Positions 26,335 through 35,236 of a DNA stretch of 64,000 nt are shown here, piece after piece; position 1 is the first letter of the stretch, and every line of letters starts with the position of its first letter. The notes beneath the pieces are model-generated. The model searched no databases. It saw only the letters and a list, made by a program, of their open reading frames with translations, and had not been told where the DNA came from. The position numbers and the translations under genes are program-made. The DNA lies in assembly GCF_004341515.1 (NCBI RefSeq), contig NZ_SLZF01000004.1, forward strand, positions 124,001 to 188,000, given 5' to 3'. This DNA is from Allobosea sp. BK604 (GTDB lineage Bacteria > Pseudomonadota > Alphaproteobacteria > Rhizobiales > Beijerinckiaceae).

Positions 26335-27156
26335 TCATCTGAAGCCCGAGTCGAAGGCGTAGCTGGCGGAGATGCCCACGGTCCAGGAGTTGCGCGAGCC
26401 CCAGGTCTTGACGATCGGCGCCTGGGCCGCATCGCCGACCAGGTACTTGTACTCGACATAGGCCGTCGTCGAGAGATTGTCGGTCCAGTTATAGGTCGCC
26501 TGGGCAATCGCGCCGACCGAGTAGACGCCGGCATTGAAGCGCTTCAGCATTCCGCCGCCACCAGCGGTGTAGGAGCCGTAATAGGTGCGCAGATAATCGG
26601 CACCGACGACGCTCATGCGCGGTCCGGCGCCGAGCGTCCAGGCGCCGATGCGCTGGAAGGCATCGAGCTTGAAATCGGCGACGAGCGCATCATGCGCGAC
26701 GATGCCGCGGCGCAGATCGGCGCGGGCACGCAGCCAGGAGGTCGGGTAGAACTCGACGAAGCCGCCGGCCTCGGCGCCGAACTTGGTCTCGGGAACGGCA
26801 ACCAGCGCCGGGTTGACCTCGGCCTTGCGCTTCCACAGCAACTCGCCGGAGAAGCCGACGCGCCAGCCCTGGCCGGAGAAGAAGCCGACGGTCAGCGTCG
26901 GGTCGTCCTCGGCCGACCACCAGGTGCTCTTCAGGCCGCGGCCGAGCGAGATGATCGGCCTGGCGCGGAAGACGTAATCGTCCGAGCCGGTGTAGTCCGG
27001 CTGGTAGCGCAGGCCGGCGCCGACCGTGACGTACCAGTTCTGGGCCGATTGGGGCGAGGTGAGAGTGGTGTAATCGCTCGACTGCGCCTGAGCGCGATCG
27101 GAAAACGACAGGGCAAGACAGGCCAGGACGCCTGCCAGGTACGCAACGCAACGCAT
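26335..27156 (-). CDS. MipA/OmpV-family outer-membrane protein
   Basis: 273-residue outer-membrane beta-barrel protein. Signal peptide about 1-24 (MRCVAYLAGVLACLALSF, cleavage after RAQA). The mature part has alternating amphipathic strands and typical MipA/OmpV pieces: WYVTVGAGLRYQPDYTGSDD, ARPIISLGRG, GPRMSVVGADYLRTYYG, and a C-terminal strand SYAFDSGFR ending in an aromatic-x-x-x-Phe-Arg-like pattern. MipA scaffolds murein enzymes in E. coli, but most relatives are uncharacterised. Monocistronic. Confidence 0.85.
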   Translation of the reverse strand: MRCVAYLAGVLACLALSFSDRAQAQSSDYTTLTSPQSAQNWYVTVGAGLRYQPDYTGSDDYVFRARPIISLGRGLKSTWWSAEDDPTLTVGFFSGQGWRVGFSGELLWKRKAEVNPALVAVPETKFGAEAGGFVEFYPTSWLRARADLRRGIVAHDALVADFKLDAFQRIGAWTLGAGPRMSVVGADYLRTYYGSYTAGGGGMLKRFNAGVYSVGAIAQATYNWTDNLSTTAYVEYKYLVGDAAQAPIVKTWGSRNSWTVGISASYAFDSGFR

Positions 27157-27490
27157 TAGTCGGACTCCGGCGCCGCGGCGCCTTTGGCAAACACAACGCG
27201 GGCAATCTGAGCCATTTACCTTAACCCAAGGTTGATGCGGCCACCGGTCGGGCCAATCCGCCGAAATTCATCCGTAAAGGAGATGCGCCGATTCCTGAAG
27301 GGCGCGCAGCGAAGGTCGGGCATGGGCTGGGTGGGCCGACGAAAAAGCCTGGCGCATCGGCGCGAAAAGTGGATTGCGGTTTTCGGAAGAAGCCGATGCG
27401 AAAACAAGGAGCTAGATCAGAGGACCGGATCCGCTATCCGGTCCGATGATCTAGCTTCCGCTTTTGCTGGAGCTGTTCTAGGAAATCCGG
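27157..27490. other. Intergenic region upstream of the molybdopterin oxidoreductase
   Basis: 334 bp between divergent starts. The right half is occupied by repeat B (27352-27456); the left half holds the MipA-gene leader. TAGGA at 27479 is the ribosome binding site for the gene at 27491. Nothing else recognised. Confidence 0.5.
27352..27456 (+). repeat. Intergenic repeat family B, long copy 2
   Basis: Starts GCGCATCGGCGCGAAAAGTG, contains GGATTGCGGTTTTCGG and GCCGATGCGAAAACAA, and ends in a nested dyad: AGCTAGATCA (27410-27419) pairs with TGATCTAGCT (27447-27456), and inside it GGACCGGAT (27422-27430) pairs with ATCCGGTCC (27436-27444). The copy at 52040 has the same architecture. The dyad ends 34 bp before the oxidoreductase start. 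Confidence 0.8.
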
Positions 27491-29578
27491 ATGACGGAAT
27501 TGCCACGCATCAAGCTGCAGCCATCGGTTTGCCCGCATGACTGCCCCTCTGCCTGCTCGCTCGAGATTGAGGTCATCGACGGGCGCAGCATCGGCCGCGT
27601 CCGCGGCTCCAAGCGCCAGAGCTATACGGATGGCGTCGTCTGCGCCAAGGTCGCGCGCTATTCCGAGCGCATCCACCACCCTGACCGGCTGCTCCATCCG
27701 CTGCGCCGCACCGGGCCGAAAGGGTCGGGCTCCTTCGCGCGCATCTCATGGGACGAGGCGCTCGACGAGATCGCCAGCCGTTTCCTCGCCATCGAGGCCG
27801 AGCATGGCAGCGAGGCGATCTGGCCGTATTACTATGCCGGGACGATGGGGCTGGTGATGCGCGACGGCATCAACCGCCTGCGCAACGTCAAACGCTATTC
27901 CGGGCAATATTCGACGATCTGCACGACCATGGCGTGGACCGGCTATATCGCCGGCACCGGCCGCCTCGCCGGGCCGGACCCGCGCGAGATGGCGAAGTCC
28001 GATTGCGTGGTGATCTGGGGCACGAATGCTGTGCACACGCAGGTCAATGTCATGCACCACGCCGTCAAGGCGCGGAAGGAGCGTGGCGCCAAGATCGTCG
28101 CCATCGACATCTACCATAATCCGACGCTGGCCCAGGCCGATCTGGCGCTGGTCCTGCGCCCCGGCACCGATGGCGCGCTCGCCTGTGCCGTGATGCATGT
28201 CCTCTTCCGTGACGGCCACGCCGATCGCGACTATCTCGCCCGCCATACCGATGCGCCCGAGGAACTCGAGGCGCATCTCGCCAGCCGCACGCCGGAATGG
28301 GCGGCGGCGATCACTGGCCTCTCCGTCGCGCAGATCGAGGAATTCGCGGCGCTGGTCGGCACCCGCAAGAAGAGCTTCTTCCGCCTCGGCTACGGCTTCG
28401 CCCGCCAGCGCAACGGCGCGGTCAACATGCATGCGGCGCTCTGCGTGCCGACCGTGACCGGCGCCTGGCAATATGAGGGCGGAGGCGCCTTCCACTCCAA
28501 CAGCGGCATCTACAAATGGCGCAAGAGCCTGATCGAGGGGCTCGACGCGCTCGATCGCTCGATTCGCCAGCTCGACCAGTCGCAGATCGGCCGCGTGCTG
28601 ACCGGTGATGCCGAGGCTTTGCGCCACGGTGGTCCGGTCAAGGCGCTGCTGATCCAGAACACCAACCCGGTCACGGTCGCGCCCGAGCAGGAACTGGTCA
28701 AGGAGGGCTTTGCCCGCGACGACCTCTTCACCGTCGTGCACGAGCAGTTCATGACCGAGACCGCCGCCATGGCCGATATCGTGCTGCCGGCGACGCAGTT
28801 CATGGAACATGACGACCTCTACCAGGGCGGCGGCCACCAGCACATCATGTGGGGCGGCAAGCTCATCGACGCGCCCGGCGAATGCCGCTCGAACCATGAG
28901 GTGATCGTCGGCCTGGCTGCGCGCCTCGGTGCCGAGCATCGCGGCTTCGCCATGACCCCGCGCGAGCTCGCCGACTGGACCTTGCAGGAGAGTGGCCGCG
29001 GTCCGCTGGACGAGCTGATCGCCAATGATTTCCACGACATCCAGCCGGATTTCGACACGGCGCATTATGTCGACGGCTTCGGCTATCGCGACCGCAAGTT
29101 CCGCTTCAAGCCCGACTGGCCGAAAGTGCCGAACGCCAATGCCGGCCCGGTCGGCCCCTGGCAGACGATGCCGGCCCTGCCGGACCATTGGGATGTGATC
29201 GAGGGCGCCGACGAGGCCCATCCGTTCAAGCTCGCGACTAGCCCGGCCCGCAGCTTCCTGAACTCGACCTTCACGGAGACGCCGAGCTCGCAGAAGAAGG
29301 AAGGCGGCCCGACCCTGATGTTGCATCCGCAGGATGCCGCTCCGCTCGGCGTCGCCGAGGGCGACGAGGTCGTCATCGGCAACCAGCGCGGCAGCGTCCA
29401 TCTCAGGGCGGTGCTGTTCGAGGGCGTCGTGCGGGGCGTCGTCATTGCCGAGTCGATCTGGCCCAATGCCGCCCATAAGCATGGCCGCGGCATCAACACG
29501 ATCACCGGGGCCGATGCGGTCGCGCCCTTCGGTGGCGCCGCCTTCCACGACAATAAAGTCTGGATCAAGCGGGCGTGA
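27491..29578 (+). CDS. Molybdopterin-dependent oxidoreductase (formate dehydrogenase/BisC-like)
   Basis: 695-residue cytosolic bis-MGD enzyme of the DMSO reductase superfamily. An N-terminal [4Fe-4S] motif uses Cys14, Cys18, Cys22 and Cys51 (SVCPHDCPSAC...VVCAKV). Molybdopterin-binding segments follow (WTGYIAGTGRLAGPDPREMA, VVIWGTNAVHTQVNVMHHAV, LIQNTNPVTVAPEQELV), then the C-terminal molydop-binding domain from about 580 (LMLHPQDAAPLGVAEGDEVV). No Tat signal. Such stand-alone enzymes are often labelled dehydrogenase or thiosulfate reductase-like; no electron-transfer partner is encoded nearby, so the substrate is open. Confidence 0.88.
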   Translation: MTELPRIKLQPSVCPHDCPSACSLEIEVIDGRSIGRVRGSKRQSYTDGVVCAKVARYSERIHHPDRLLHPLRRTGPKGSGSFARISWDEALDEIASRFLAIEAEHGSEAIWPYYYAGTMGLVMRDGINRLRNVKRYSGQYSTICTTMAWTGYIAGTGRLAGPDPREMAKSDCVVIWGTNAVHTQVNVMHHAVKARKERGAKIVAIDIYHNPTLAQADLALVLRPGTDGALACAVMHVLFRDGHADRDYLARHTDAPEELEAHLASRTPEWAAAITGLSVAQIEEFAALVGTRKKSFFRLGYGFARQRNGAVNMHAALCVPTVTGAWQYEGGGAFHSNSGIYKWRKSLIEGLDALDRSIRQLDQSQIGRVLTGDAEALRHGGPVKALLIQNTNPVTVAPEQELVKEGFARDDLFTVVHEQFMTETAAMADIVLPATQFMEHDDLYQGGGHQHIMWGGKLIDAPGECRSNHEVIVGLAARLGAEHRGFAMTPRELADWTLQESGRGPLDELIANDFHDIQPDFDTAHYVDGFGYRDRKFRFKPDWPKVPNANAGPVGPWQTMPALPDHWDVIEGADEAHPFKLATSPARSFLNSTFTETPSSQKKEGGPTLMLHPQDAAPLGVAEGDEVVIGNQRGSVHLRAVLFEGVVRGVVIAESIWPNAAHKHGRGINTITGADAVAPFGGAAFHDNKVWIKRA

Positions 29579-29686
29579 CCTTGCGGGCTCTTGACCTTTA
29601 CCGAGCGCTGTGAACCATCCGCGCCGCATGCACCGCGGCATGATCCTTGCCCGGCAGGCGGCATTTCGAGGATTGGGCAAGACATC

Positions 29687-30049
29687 ATGATGATGCGGCG
29701 GATGGGTGCGGCCTTGCTGGCCGGTGGATTTTCTGTGCTGTTCGGGGCCGTGGCCTATGCCGCCAGCAGCTCGGCCCCGCTGCCGCCGCCGGACCCGACG
29801 GCGAAGAACCTGACGCCCTACATGATCCAGCTGCGCGCCTTCGACGCCTGCCTGCATGTCCAGTCGCGCCTGATGAACACCACCCGCGAGGCGGTGCACA
29901 CCCCGTGCAGCTGCTACGCCAAGGGCACCGTCAACGCGATGACCAAGGACGAGCTCCAGGCCTTCCGCGACACCGGCTATTTCAACGACACGGCCCGCGC
30001 CAAGGGCTTCGACTTCATCGACCGCTGCAAGCTCAAGCGGCCGAGCTGA
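29687..30049 (+). CDS. Small exported protein with conserved cysteines
   Basis: 120-residue protein with an N-terminal signal (MMMRRMGAALLAGGFSVLFG, cleavage near AYAAS). The mature part contains four Cys in AFDACLHVQSRL, THTPCSCYAKG-like and FIDRCKLKRPS segments, a spacing suggesting disulfides in the periplasm. No named family recognised. The first ATG (29687) gives the signal; two more Met follow at once. Its last 17 bp overlap the end of the convergent GST gene. 108 bp after the oxidoreductase, possibly the same transcript. Confidence 0.7.
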   Translation: MMMRRMGAALLAGGFSVLFGAVAYAASSSAPLPPPDPTAKNLTPYMIQLRAFDACLHVQSRLMNTTREAVHTPCSCYAKGTVNAMTKDELQAFRDTGYFNDTARAKGFDFIDRCKLKRPS

Positions 30050-30755
30050 GCTCCTCGCGCTCGTTAAAATAGGCCGCCCTGATCCGCGCCGCATAGGCGA
30101 CGAGATTGGGGTGGCCCGCGATCACGCCGCGCAGCGGTGAATCGAAGAGCTGGCACAGCCCCGCCACCATGAAGGCGCCGACCGTCGCGTCGGCCCAGCA
30201 CGGTTCCTCGCGCACCAGGAAACGGCGCTCGCCCAGCACGGCGGCGACGGCCCCGACAGCTTGCCGGGCGAGTTCCAGCCGCTCCGCCGGCGTATAGCGG
30301 CCCATGCCATGGCCATGCAGGTTCTGGCGCACCTTGCGCTTGATCATCGCGATGACGAGAGGGCGCAGCGGCGCCGGCACGGCCTCAAAGAAATGCCGCG
30401 GGCCGCGGTCGAAATTGGCGTCGACGGTCCAGCGCTCCTGCACCACCATCCAGTAGAGATGGTCTTCCAGCATCTTCTCGACCGCCCAGGCGGCGCCGCG
30501 CTGCTCCGCCGTCAGGCCCTTGTCGAGGTCGACGCCGTGCCGGCGCTCCAGATGCAGGCGGATGAAGGTCGAATCGGCAATGATCTCGCCATTCTCGACG
30601 ATCATCGGCAGCTTGCCCTTGGGCGCCTTGCGCATGTTGCCGCGCTTGCGCTCGAAGGGCAGGCCGGACATCTGCAGCAGCAGATCGGCCTTGATGCAGA
30701 ACGGGCTCGGGTCCGGCAGGCCGAAGCCCGGGCCGAAAGCATGCAACTCGATCAT
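30033..30755 (-). CDS. Glutathione S-transferase family protein (FAX/metaxin-like)
   Basis: 240-residue protein with a GST N-domain of the failed-axon-connections/metaxin type (MIELHAFGPGFGLPDPSPFC, KAPKGKLPMIVENGEIIADS) and a helical C-domain ending in ATVGAFMVAGLCQLFDSPL. The family is implicated in detoxification or dehalogenation-like reactions, but biochemistry is sparse. Divergently transcribed from a WYL regulator with an inverted repeat between, so the regulator likely controls this gene. Its 3' end overlaps the neighbouring gene by 17 bp. Confidence 0.87.
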   Translation of the reverse strand: MIELHAFGPGFGLPDPSPFCIKADLLLQMSGLPFERKRGNMRKAPKGKLPMIVENGEIIADSTFIRLHLERRHGVDLDKGLTAEQRGAAWAVEKMLEDHLYWMVVQERWTVDANFDRGPRHFFEAVPAPLRPLVIAMIKRKVRQNLHGHGMGRYTPAERLELARQAVGAVAAVLGERRFLVREEPCWADATVGAFMVAGLCQLFDSPLRGVIAGHPNLVAYAARIRAAYFNEREELSSAA

Positions 30756-30788
30756 CGCGAATCCCCCTTAGGCCCGGCCATATCATGC

Positions 30789-30821
30789 TCCTGACATAGT
30801 CCTGACAATTCCTGTCAGGAC
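30789..30821. promoter_or_regulatory. Three-half-site operator candidate
   Basis: TCCTGACA occurs at 30789 and 30800 (11 bp apart, one helical turn), and its complement TGTCAGGA at 30813. The second and third form a perfect inverted repeat, GTCCTGACA / TGTCAGGAC, with a 5-bp spacer. It sits 34 bp from the GST start and 46 bp from the regulator start. Confidence 0.7.
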
Positions 30822-30866
30822 CGCTAGAGCATTGTTGCCCCGAAACCGACGGGTGGGAACTGCCCC

Positions 30867-31649
30867 ATGCAACGCGCTGAACGATTGCTCGACTTGATCC
30901 AGGGCCTGCGCCGCCGTCGCCGCCCGGTGACGGCGGAGACGCTGGCCTCGGAGCTCGACGTGTCCGTGCGTACGATCTATCGCGATATCGGCGCCCTGAT
31001 CCGCCAGGGCGTGCCGGTGCGCGGCGAGGCTGGCATCGGCTATGTGCTCGATGCCGGCTTCGACCTGCCGCCGCTGATGCTCTCGCCCGACGAGATCGAG
31101 GCCGTGCTCGTCGGCATGCGCTGGCTCAGCGAACGGGCGGACCCGGTGCTCTCGCGCGCGGCGGAGGACGTGGTCAGCAAGGTCGCGGCCGTGCTGCCGC
31201 AGCATCTCAAGCCGATCCTGCTCGATGGCGCACTGTTTGCGCCGGCCTATGGCCGGGACATGCCGGTCGACCAGGTCGATGTCGCCGGCATCCGCGCCTC
31301 GATCCGGATGGGCCGCAAGATCTCGGTCCGTTACCGCGACGAGGCCGGCCAGGAGACGCAGCGCATGATCTGGCCGATCGGCCTGACCTTCTATGACCGC
31401 GTCCGCATCGTCATTGCCTGGTGCGAGCTGCGCGAGGCCTTCCGGCATTTCCGCACCGATCGCATCACCGAGCTCGACCTGCGCGAGGAGCGCTATCCGG
31501 CCCGGCGCGCCGACCTGCTGAAGCGCTGGCAGAACGAGGAGGCGGAAGCCGAGGCGAAGCGCGCCGAATGCGCCGATCAGCGCCGGATGACGGAATCGCC
31601 TGCGAGCACGGCCCGGCCGCTCGCGACCTCGGCCAGCGCCAACGGATAG
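30867..31649 (+). CDS. YafY-type HTH/WYL-domain transcriptional regulator
   Basis: 260-residue regulator: an N-terminal DeoR-like winged helix (about 1-60: LASELDVSVRTIYRDIGALI, GEAGIGYVL), a middle segment (LPPLMLSPDEIEAVLVGMRW) and a WYL ligand domain (about 140-220, with KISVRYRDEAG and WPIGLTFYDRVRIVIAWCEL). The C-terminus is Glu/Ala/Arg-rich. The operator candidate upstream suggests autoregulation plus control of the divergent GST. Its last 73 bp overlap the end of convergent purN, an unusually long tail-to-tail overlap. Confidence 0.9.
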   Translation: MQRAERLLDLIQGLRRRRRPVTAETLASELDVSVRTIYRDIGALIRQGVPVRGEAGIGYVLDAGFDLPPLMLSPDEIEAVLVGMRWLSERADPVLSRAAEDVVSKVAAVLPQHLKPILLDGALFAPAYGRDMPVDQVDVAGIRASIRMGRKISVRYRDEAGQETQRMIWPIGLTFYDRVRIVIAWCELREAFRHFRTDRITELDLREERYPARRADLLKRWQNEEAEAEAKRAECADQRRMTESPASTARPLATSASANG

Positions 31650-32200
31650 AGCTTGTGCTCCTGCTCGAGCACGCGGGCGGCAAGCTTGTCCTCGTCGTCG
31701 CCGGGCAGGACCGGCACCTTGGCCTGCGCGATCACCGGCCCGGCATCGAGCTCGGGCACGACGAAATGCACGCTGCAGCCATGCTCGGCGACGCCGGCCT
31801 CGAGCGCCTGCCTATGCGTGTGCGTGCCGCGGAACAGCGGCAGCAGCGAGGGGTGGATGTTGATCAGCCGGCCCTGCCAGCGCGTCACGAACCAGGGCGT
31901 CAGTACGCGCATGAAGCCGGCGAGCACGACGAGCTCGATCTGGTTGATGCGCAGCACCTCGTCCATCGCGCGCTCGAAGGCCTCGCGATCCCCGCGGAAG
32001 GGGCGGTGATCGACCGCGGCGGTCGCGATGCCCGCTTCGGCCGCCCGCGCCAGCCCGCCGGCTTCCGGCGCGTTCGAGAGCACGAGCGTGATCTCGGCCG
32101 GGAAATCGGCGGGCTTCGCCGCCTCGACCAGCGAGACCATGTTGGAGCCGCGGCCCGAGATCAGGATCGCGGTCCGCTTGCGCGCCGGGCCTGAACTCAC
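31577..32200 (-). CDS. purN: Phosphoribosylglycinamide formyltransferase
   Basis: 207-residue PurN, transferring formyl from 10-formyl-THF to GAR in purine synthesis. The N-terminal [19 protein letters not shown] binds the phosphate; the catalytic Asn and His are in [17 protein letters not shown] and the Asp in [12 protein letters not shown]. The start is the GTG at 32200, whose GTGA overlaps the purM stop. The longer upstream frame is a shadow of purM. The 3' end overlaps the WYL regulator gene by 73 bp. Confidence 0.95.
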   Translation of the reverse strand: MSSGPARKRTAILISGRGSNMVSLVEAAKPADFPAEITLVLSNAPEAGGLARAAEAGIATAAVDHRPFRGDREAFERAMDEVLRINQIELVVLAGFMRVLTPWFVTRWQGRLINIHPSLLPLFRGTHTHRQALEAGVAEHGCSVHFVVPELDAGPVIAQAKVPVLPGDDEDKLAARVLEQEHKLYPLALAEVASGRAVLAGDSVIRR

Positions 32201-33270
32201 AGCTTGAGCGCCCCGCGATAGCTCACCTGCTCCGCGCCCTCGGCCACGGGCACGATCTCGCCGAGCCGGACCGGCGCTTCGCCGGCCGCCTTGAGCGCGG
32301 CCTCGACTTCGGCAGCCTTGTCGGCCTGCGCTGCGACGATCATGCCGATCCCGCAATTGAAGGTGCGCAGCATCTCGCGCTCGACGACGCCACCGACCTT
32401 GGCGAGCCAGGAGAAGACCGGCGGCACCGGGATGGCGGGAAGGTCGAGCGCGACGCCGAGTCCGTCCGGGAGCACCCGCGGGATGTTGTCGGGGAAGCCG
32501 CCGCCGGTGATATGCGCCAGCGCCTTGATGCCGCTCGTCGCCTTCAGCGCCTGCAGCAGCGGCTTCACATAGATCCGGGTCGGCACCAGCAGCGCCTCGG
32601 CCAGGCTCGTCTCCGGCGCGAACGGGGCGGGGGCGTCCCAGGCGAGGCCGGAGACCGCAACGATGCGCCGGACCAGCGAATAGCCGTTGGAATGCACGCC
32701 GGAGGAGGGCAGCCCGAACACGACATCGCCTGGCACGAGGTCGGCGCGTGGCAGCAGCGCGCCGCGCTCGGCCGCGCCGACGGCAAAGCCGGCGAGGTCA
32801 TAATCCTTCTCGGCATACATGCCGGGCATCTCGGCCGTCTCGCCGCCGATCAGCGCGCAGCCGGCCTGGCGGCAGCCATCGGCGATGCCGCGCACGATCT
32901 CGACGCCGACTTTCGGGTCGAGCTTGCCGGTGGCGTAATAGTCGAGGAAGAGCAGCGGCTCGGCGCCCTGGACGATGAGATCGTTGACGCACATCGCGAC
33001 GAGATCGATGCCAATCGTCGAATGCAGCCCGCTCTCGATCGCGATCTTGACCTTGGTGCCGACGCCGTCATTGGCCGCGACCAGGATCGGGTCGCTGAAC
33101 CCGGCTGCCTTCAGGTCGAACAATCCGCCGAACCCGCCGATCTCGGCATCGGCGCCGGGCCGGCGCGTCGCACGCACCAGCGGCTTGATCGCATCGACCA
33201 TCGCGTTGCCGGCATCGATATCGACGCCCGCCTGCGCATAGGTCAGTCCGTTCGCGCCCGGTTTGCTCAT
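32197..33270 (-). CDS. purM: Phosphoribosylformylglycinamidine cyclo-ligase (AIR synthetase)
   Basis: 357-residue PurM, the ATP-dependent cyclisation of FGAM to AIR. Typical motifs: [19 protein letters not shown] at the N-terminus, [70 protein letters not shown] and [16 protein letters not shown]. Length normal. Promoter-proximal gene of the purMN operon, translationally coupled to purN by a 4-bp overlap. Confidence 0.97.
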   Translation of the reverse strand: MSKPGANGLTYAQAGVDIDAGNAMVDAIKPLVRATRRPGADAEIGGFGGLFDLKAAGFSDPILVAANDGVGTKVKIAIESGLHSTIGIDLVAMCVNDLIVQGAEPLLFLDYYATGKLDPKVGVEIVRGIADGCRQAGCALIGGETAEMPGMYAEKDYDLAGFAVGAAERGALLPRADLVPGDVVFGLPSSGVHSNGYSLVRRIVAVSGLAWDAPAPFAPETSLAEALLVPTRIYVKPLLQALKATSGIKALAHITGGGFPDNIPRVLPDGLGVALDLPAIPVPPVFSWLAKVGGVVEREMLRTFNCGIGMIVAAQADKAAEVEAALKAAGEAPVRLGEIVPVAEGAEQVSYRGALKL

Positions 33271-33421
33271 GGCTCCGCCTTCCTTGTTCTGGCGCGAGCG
33301 ATAGGCAAGCCGGCATGGTGTTGCAAGCGCGAAGGGCGCTTTCGGGCGCGCCGATGTCGATAACTCGAATTTTCAGGCGCCATGTTCTAGCCTTTACCCA
33401 GCAGAAGCCGGCGAGCCCGCG

Positions 33422-33952
33422 ATGACGCTTCCCAACCTGATCACGGTCGGCCGGCTGTTCCTGGTGCCGCTCGTCATCCTGATGATCGTCAGCCAGCGCT
33501 GGCAGGCCGCTTTCGCCATTTTCGTGATCGCCGGCGTCTCCGATGCGATCGACGGCATCCTGGCGCGGCACTTCGGCATGGCGAGCGAGCTCGGCGGCTA
33601 TCTCGACCCGATCGCCGACAAGGCGCTGATCGTCTCGATCTATGTCACGCTCGCCATGGTCGGCGCCGTCCCGGCCTGGCTCGTCATCCTCGTGGTCTCG
33701 CGCGATCTCATGATCGTCTCGGCGGTGATCCTGTCCTGGGTGATGGGCAAGCCGCTCGCGATGACCCCATTCGCCATCAGCAAGATCAACACTGCCGCGC
33801 AGGTCATCTTCGCCGCCCTCGTTCTCGGCAGCCATGCTTTCGGCGTCGATCCCGGCGCTGCAGGAGAGGTCGTCGAGCTCGCCGTTGCCATATTGACGGT
33901 CGGCTCGATGGCGGCCTATCTCGCCTTCTGGCTGCGCCGTATGGCGGCCTGA
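33422..33952 (+). CDS. CDP-alcohol phosphatidyltransferase family protein
   Basis: 176-residue integral membrane enzyme with the CDP-alcohol phosphotransferase signature D-G-x2-A-R-x8-G-x3-D-x3-D (SDAIDGILARHFGMASELGG then YLDPIADK). About five membrane helices. Members transfer phosphatidyl groups to glycerol-phosphate, inositol or another phospholipid; the length and MTLPNLITVGRLFLVP start resemble PgsA/cardiolipin synthase-like forms. Exact product not determinable here. Divergent from purM by 151 bp. Confidence 0.88.
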   Translation: MTLPNLITVGRLFLVPLVILMIVSQRWQAAFAIFVIAGVSDAIDGILARHFGMASELGGYLDPIADKALIVSIYVTLAMVGAVPAWLVILVVSRDLMIVSAVILSWVMGKPLAMTPFAISKINTAAQVIFAALVLGSHAFGVDPGAAGEVVELAVAILTVGSMAAYLAFWLRRMAA

Positions 33953-34029
33953 AGCTGTCCGGGGAGGGCGGCTTGGAACCCCGCCCGGCGCTCACCATGT
34001 CTCGGCCGTGATGCCGATGGGTGCGAGCC

Positions 34030-34085
34030 GGTCGGGCGACATCATGCTCTCATGATTTCATGCTCGCATGAGGTCCTGGGAGCGC
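34030..34085. promoter_or_regulatory. TCATGCTC direct and inverted repeats
   Basis: TCATGCTC occurs twice (about 34043 and 34058), flanked by CATGA and GCATGA complements, giving overlapping small palindromes upstream of the PerM gene. An operator or mRNA hairpin is possible; the role is unknown. Confidence 0.35.
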
Positions 34086-34126
34086 TGACCAAAGGCAATG
34101 CCGGATCTCCTGGGGGCCACCTGATC

Positions 34127-35236
34127 ATGACATTGCAGCGTCAAATCGGCTTCTGGCTGCTCGCGCTTGCCGTTCTCGTGCTGGGGCTCGTGCTGCTGCG
34201 CGACGTGCTGCTGCCCTTCATCGCGGCCTTGGCGCTGGCCTATCTGCTCGATCCGCTGGCCGACAGGCTGGAGCGGCTCGGCTTGCGGCGGCTGACCGCG
34301 ACCATCGTCATCCTCATCCTGTTCCTGCTGATCTTCGTGCTGGCGCTCGTCCTGCTCGCGCCGCTGCTGACCCAGCAGCTCGCCGGCCTCGTCGCCCGGC
34401 TGCCCAGCGACGCCGCCAAGCTGCAGGCCCTGGTGATGGAGCGCGGCGCCCCGCTGATCGAGCGTTTCGGCGGCACCAAGCTGGCCGCGGACGCCCAGAG
34501 CTCGCTCGGCAACCTCGTCGGCGCCGCGACGAGCTGGGTCGGCAGCGTCCTGCAATCGCTCTGGTCCGGCGGCACCGCGATCATCGGCATTTTTTCGCTG
34601 CTGGTGCTGACGCCGGTCATCGCCTTCTATCTCCTGGTCGACTGGGATCGCATGTGCGCCACGGTCGACAGCTGGCTGCCGCTCGACCATCGCGATACGA
34701 TCCGCGGCCTGCTGCGCGAGATGGACACGGCGATCGCGGGGTTCCTGCGTGGCCAGGCGCTGCTCTGCCTTCTGCTCGGCGCGTTCTATGCGGTCGGGCT
34801 GAGCCTGGTCGGCGTCAATTTCGGCGCGCTGATCGGCATCATCAGCGGCTTTCTCTCCTTCATCCCCTATGTCGGCTCGCTGACCGGGCTCGTGCTTTCC
34901 GTCGGCGTCGCCACCGTGCAGTTCTGGCCGGACTGGACCTGGCCGCTCGCCACGCTCGCCGTCTTCGTCCTCGGGCAGTTCATCGAGGGCAACATCCTGC
35001 AGCCCAAGCTCGTCGGCGACTCGATCGGCGTCCACCCGGTCTGGCTGATGTTCGCGCTGCTCGCCTTCGGCACGCTGTTCGGCTTTGTCGGGCTGTTGCT
35101 GGCCGTGCCGCTGGCTGCGGTCATCGGCGTGCTCTGCCGTTTCGCGCTCCGGCAGTATCTCGCCAGCAACATCTATCATGGCGGCGATGCCGCCAAGGCC
35201 GCCGAGATGCACAAGCGGCACGGGGCCGATGTCTGA
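34127..35236 (+). CDS. AI-2E/PerM-family permease
   Basis: 369-residue membrane protein of the PerM/AI-2 exporter family with about eight transmembrane segments and the large soluble segment between TM3 and TM4 (about 95-150). Family motifs: LLPFIAALALAYLLDPLADR-type N-terminal region and GFLSFIPYVGSLTGL. The ATG at 34127 (MTLQRQIGFWLLAL) places the first helix at the N-terminus; the longer frame adds 25 unsupported residues. It overlaps hdaA by 8 bp, a linkage conserved in alphaproteobacteria as far as I know. Confidence 0.9.
   Translation: MTLQRQIGFWLLALAVLVLGLVLLRDVLLPFIAALALAYLLDPLADRLERLGLRRLTATIVILILFLLIFVLALVLLAPLLTQQLAGLVARLPSDAAKLQALVMERGAPLIERFGGTKLAADAQSSLGNLVGAATSWVGSVLQSLWSGGTAIIGIFSLLVLTPVIAFYLLVDWDRMCATVDSWLPLDHRDTIRGLLREMDTAIAGFLRGQALLCLLLGAFYAVGLSLVGVNFGALIGIISGFLSFIPYVGSLTGLVLSVGVATVQFWPDWTWPLATLAVFVLGQFIEGNILQPKLVGDSIGVHPVWLMFALLAFGTLFGFVGLLLAVPLAAVIGVLCRFALRQYLASNIYHGGDAAKAAEMHKRHGADV

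Noticed and set aside
27232..27540. 102-codon frame upstream of the oxidoreductase
   Set aside because: Its recognisable part is the translation of repeat B, seen in unrelated places of the window.
27746..30094. 782-codon minus-strand open frame
   Set aside because: Shadow of the molybdopterin oxidoreductase, which has clear family motifs on the plus strand.
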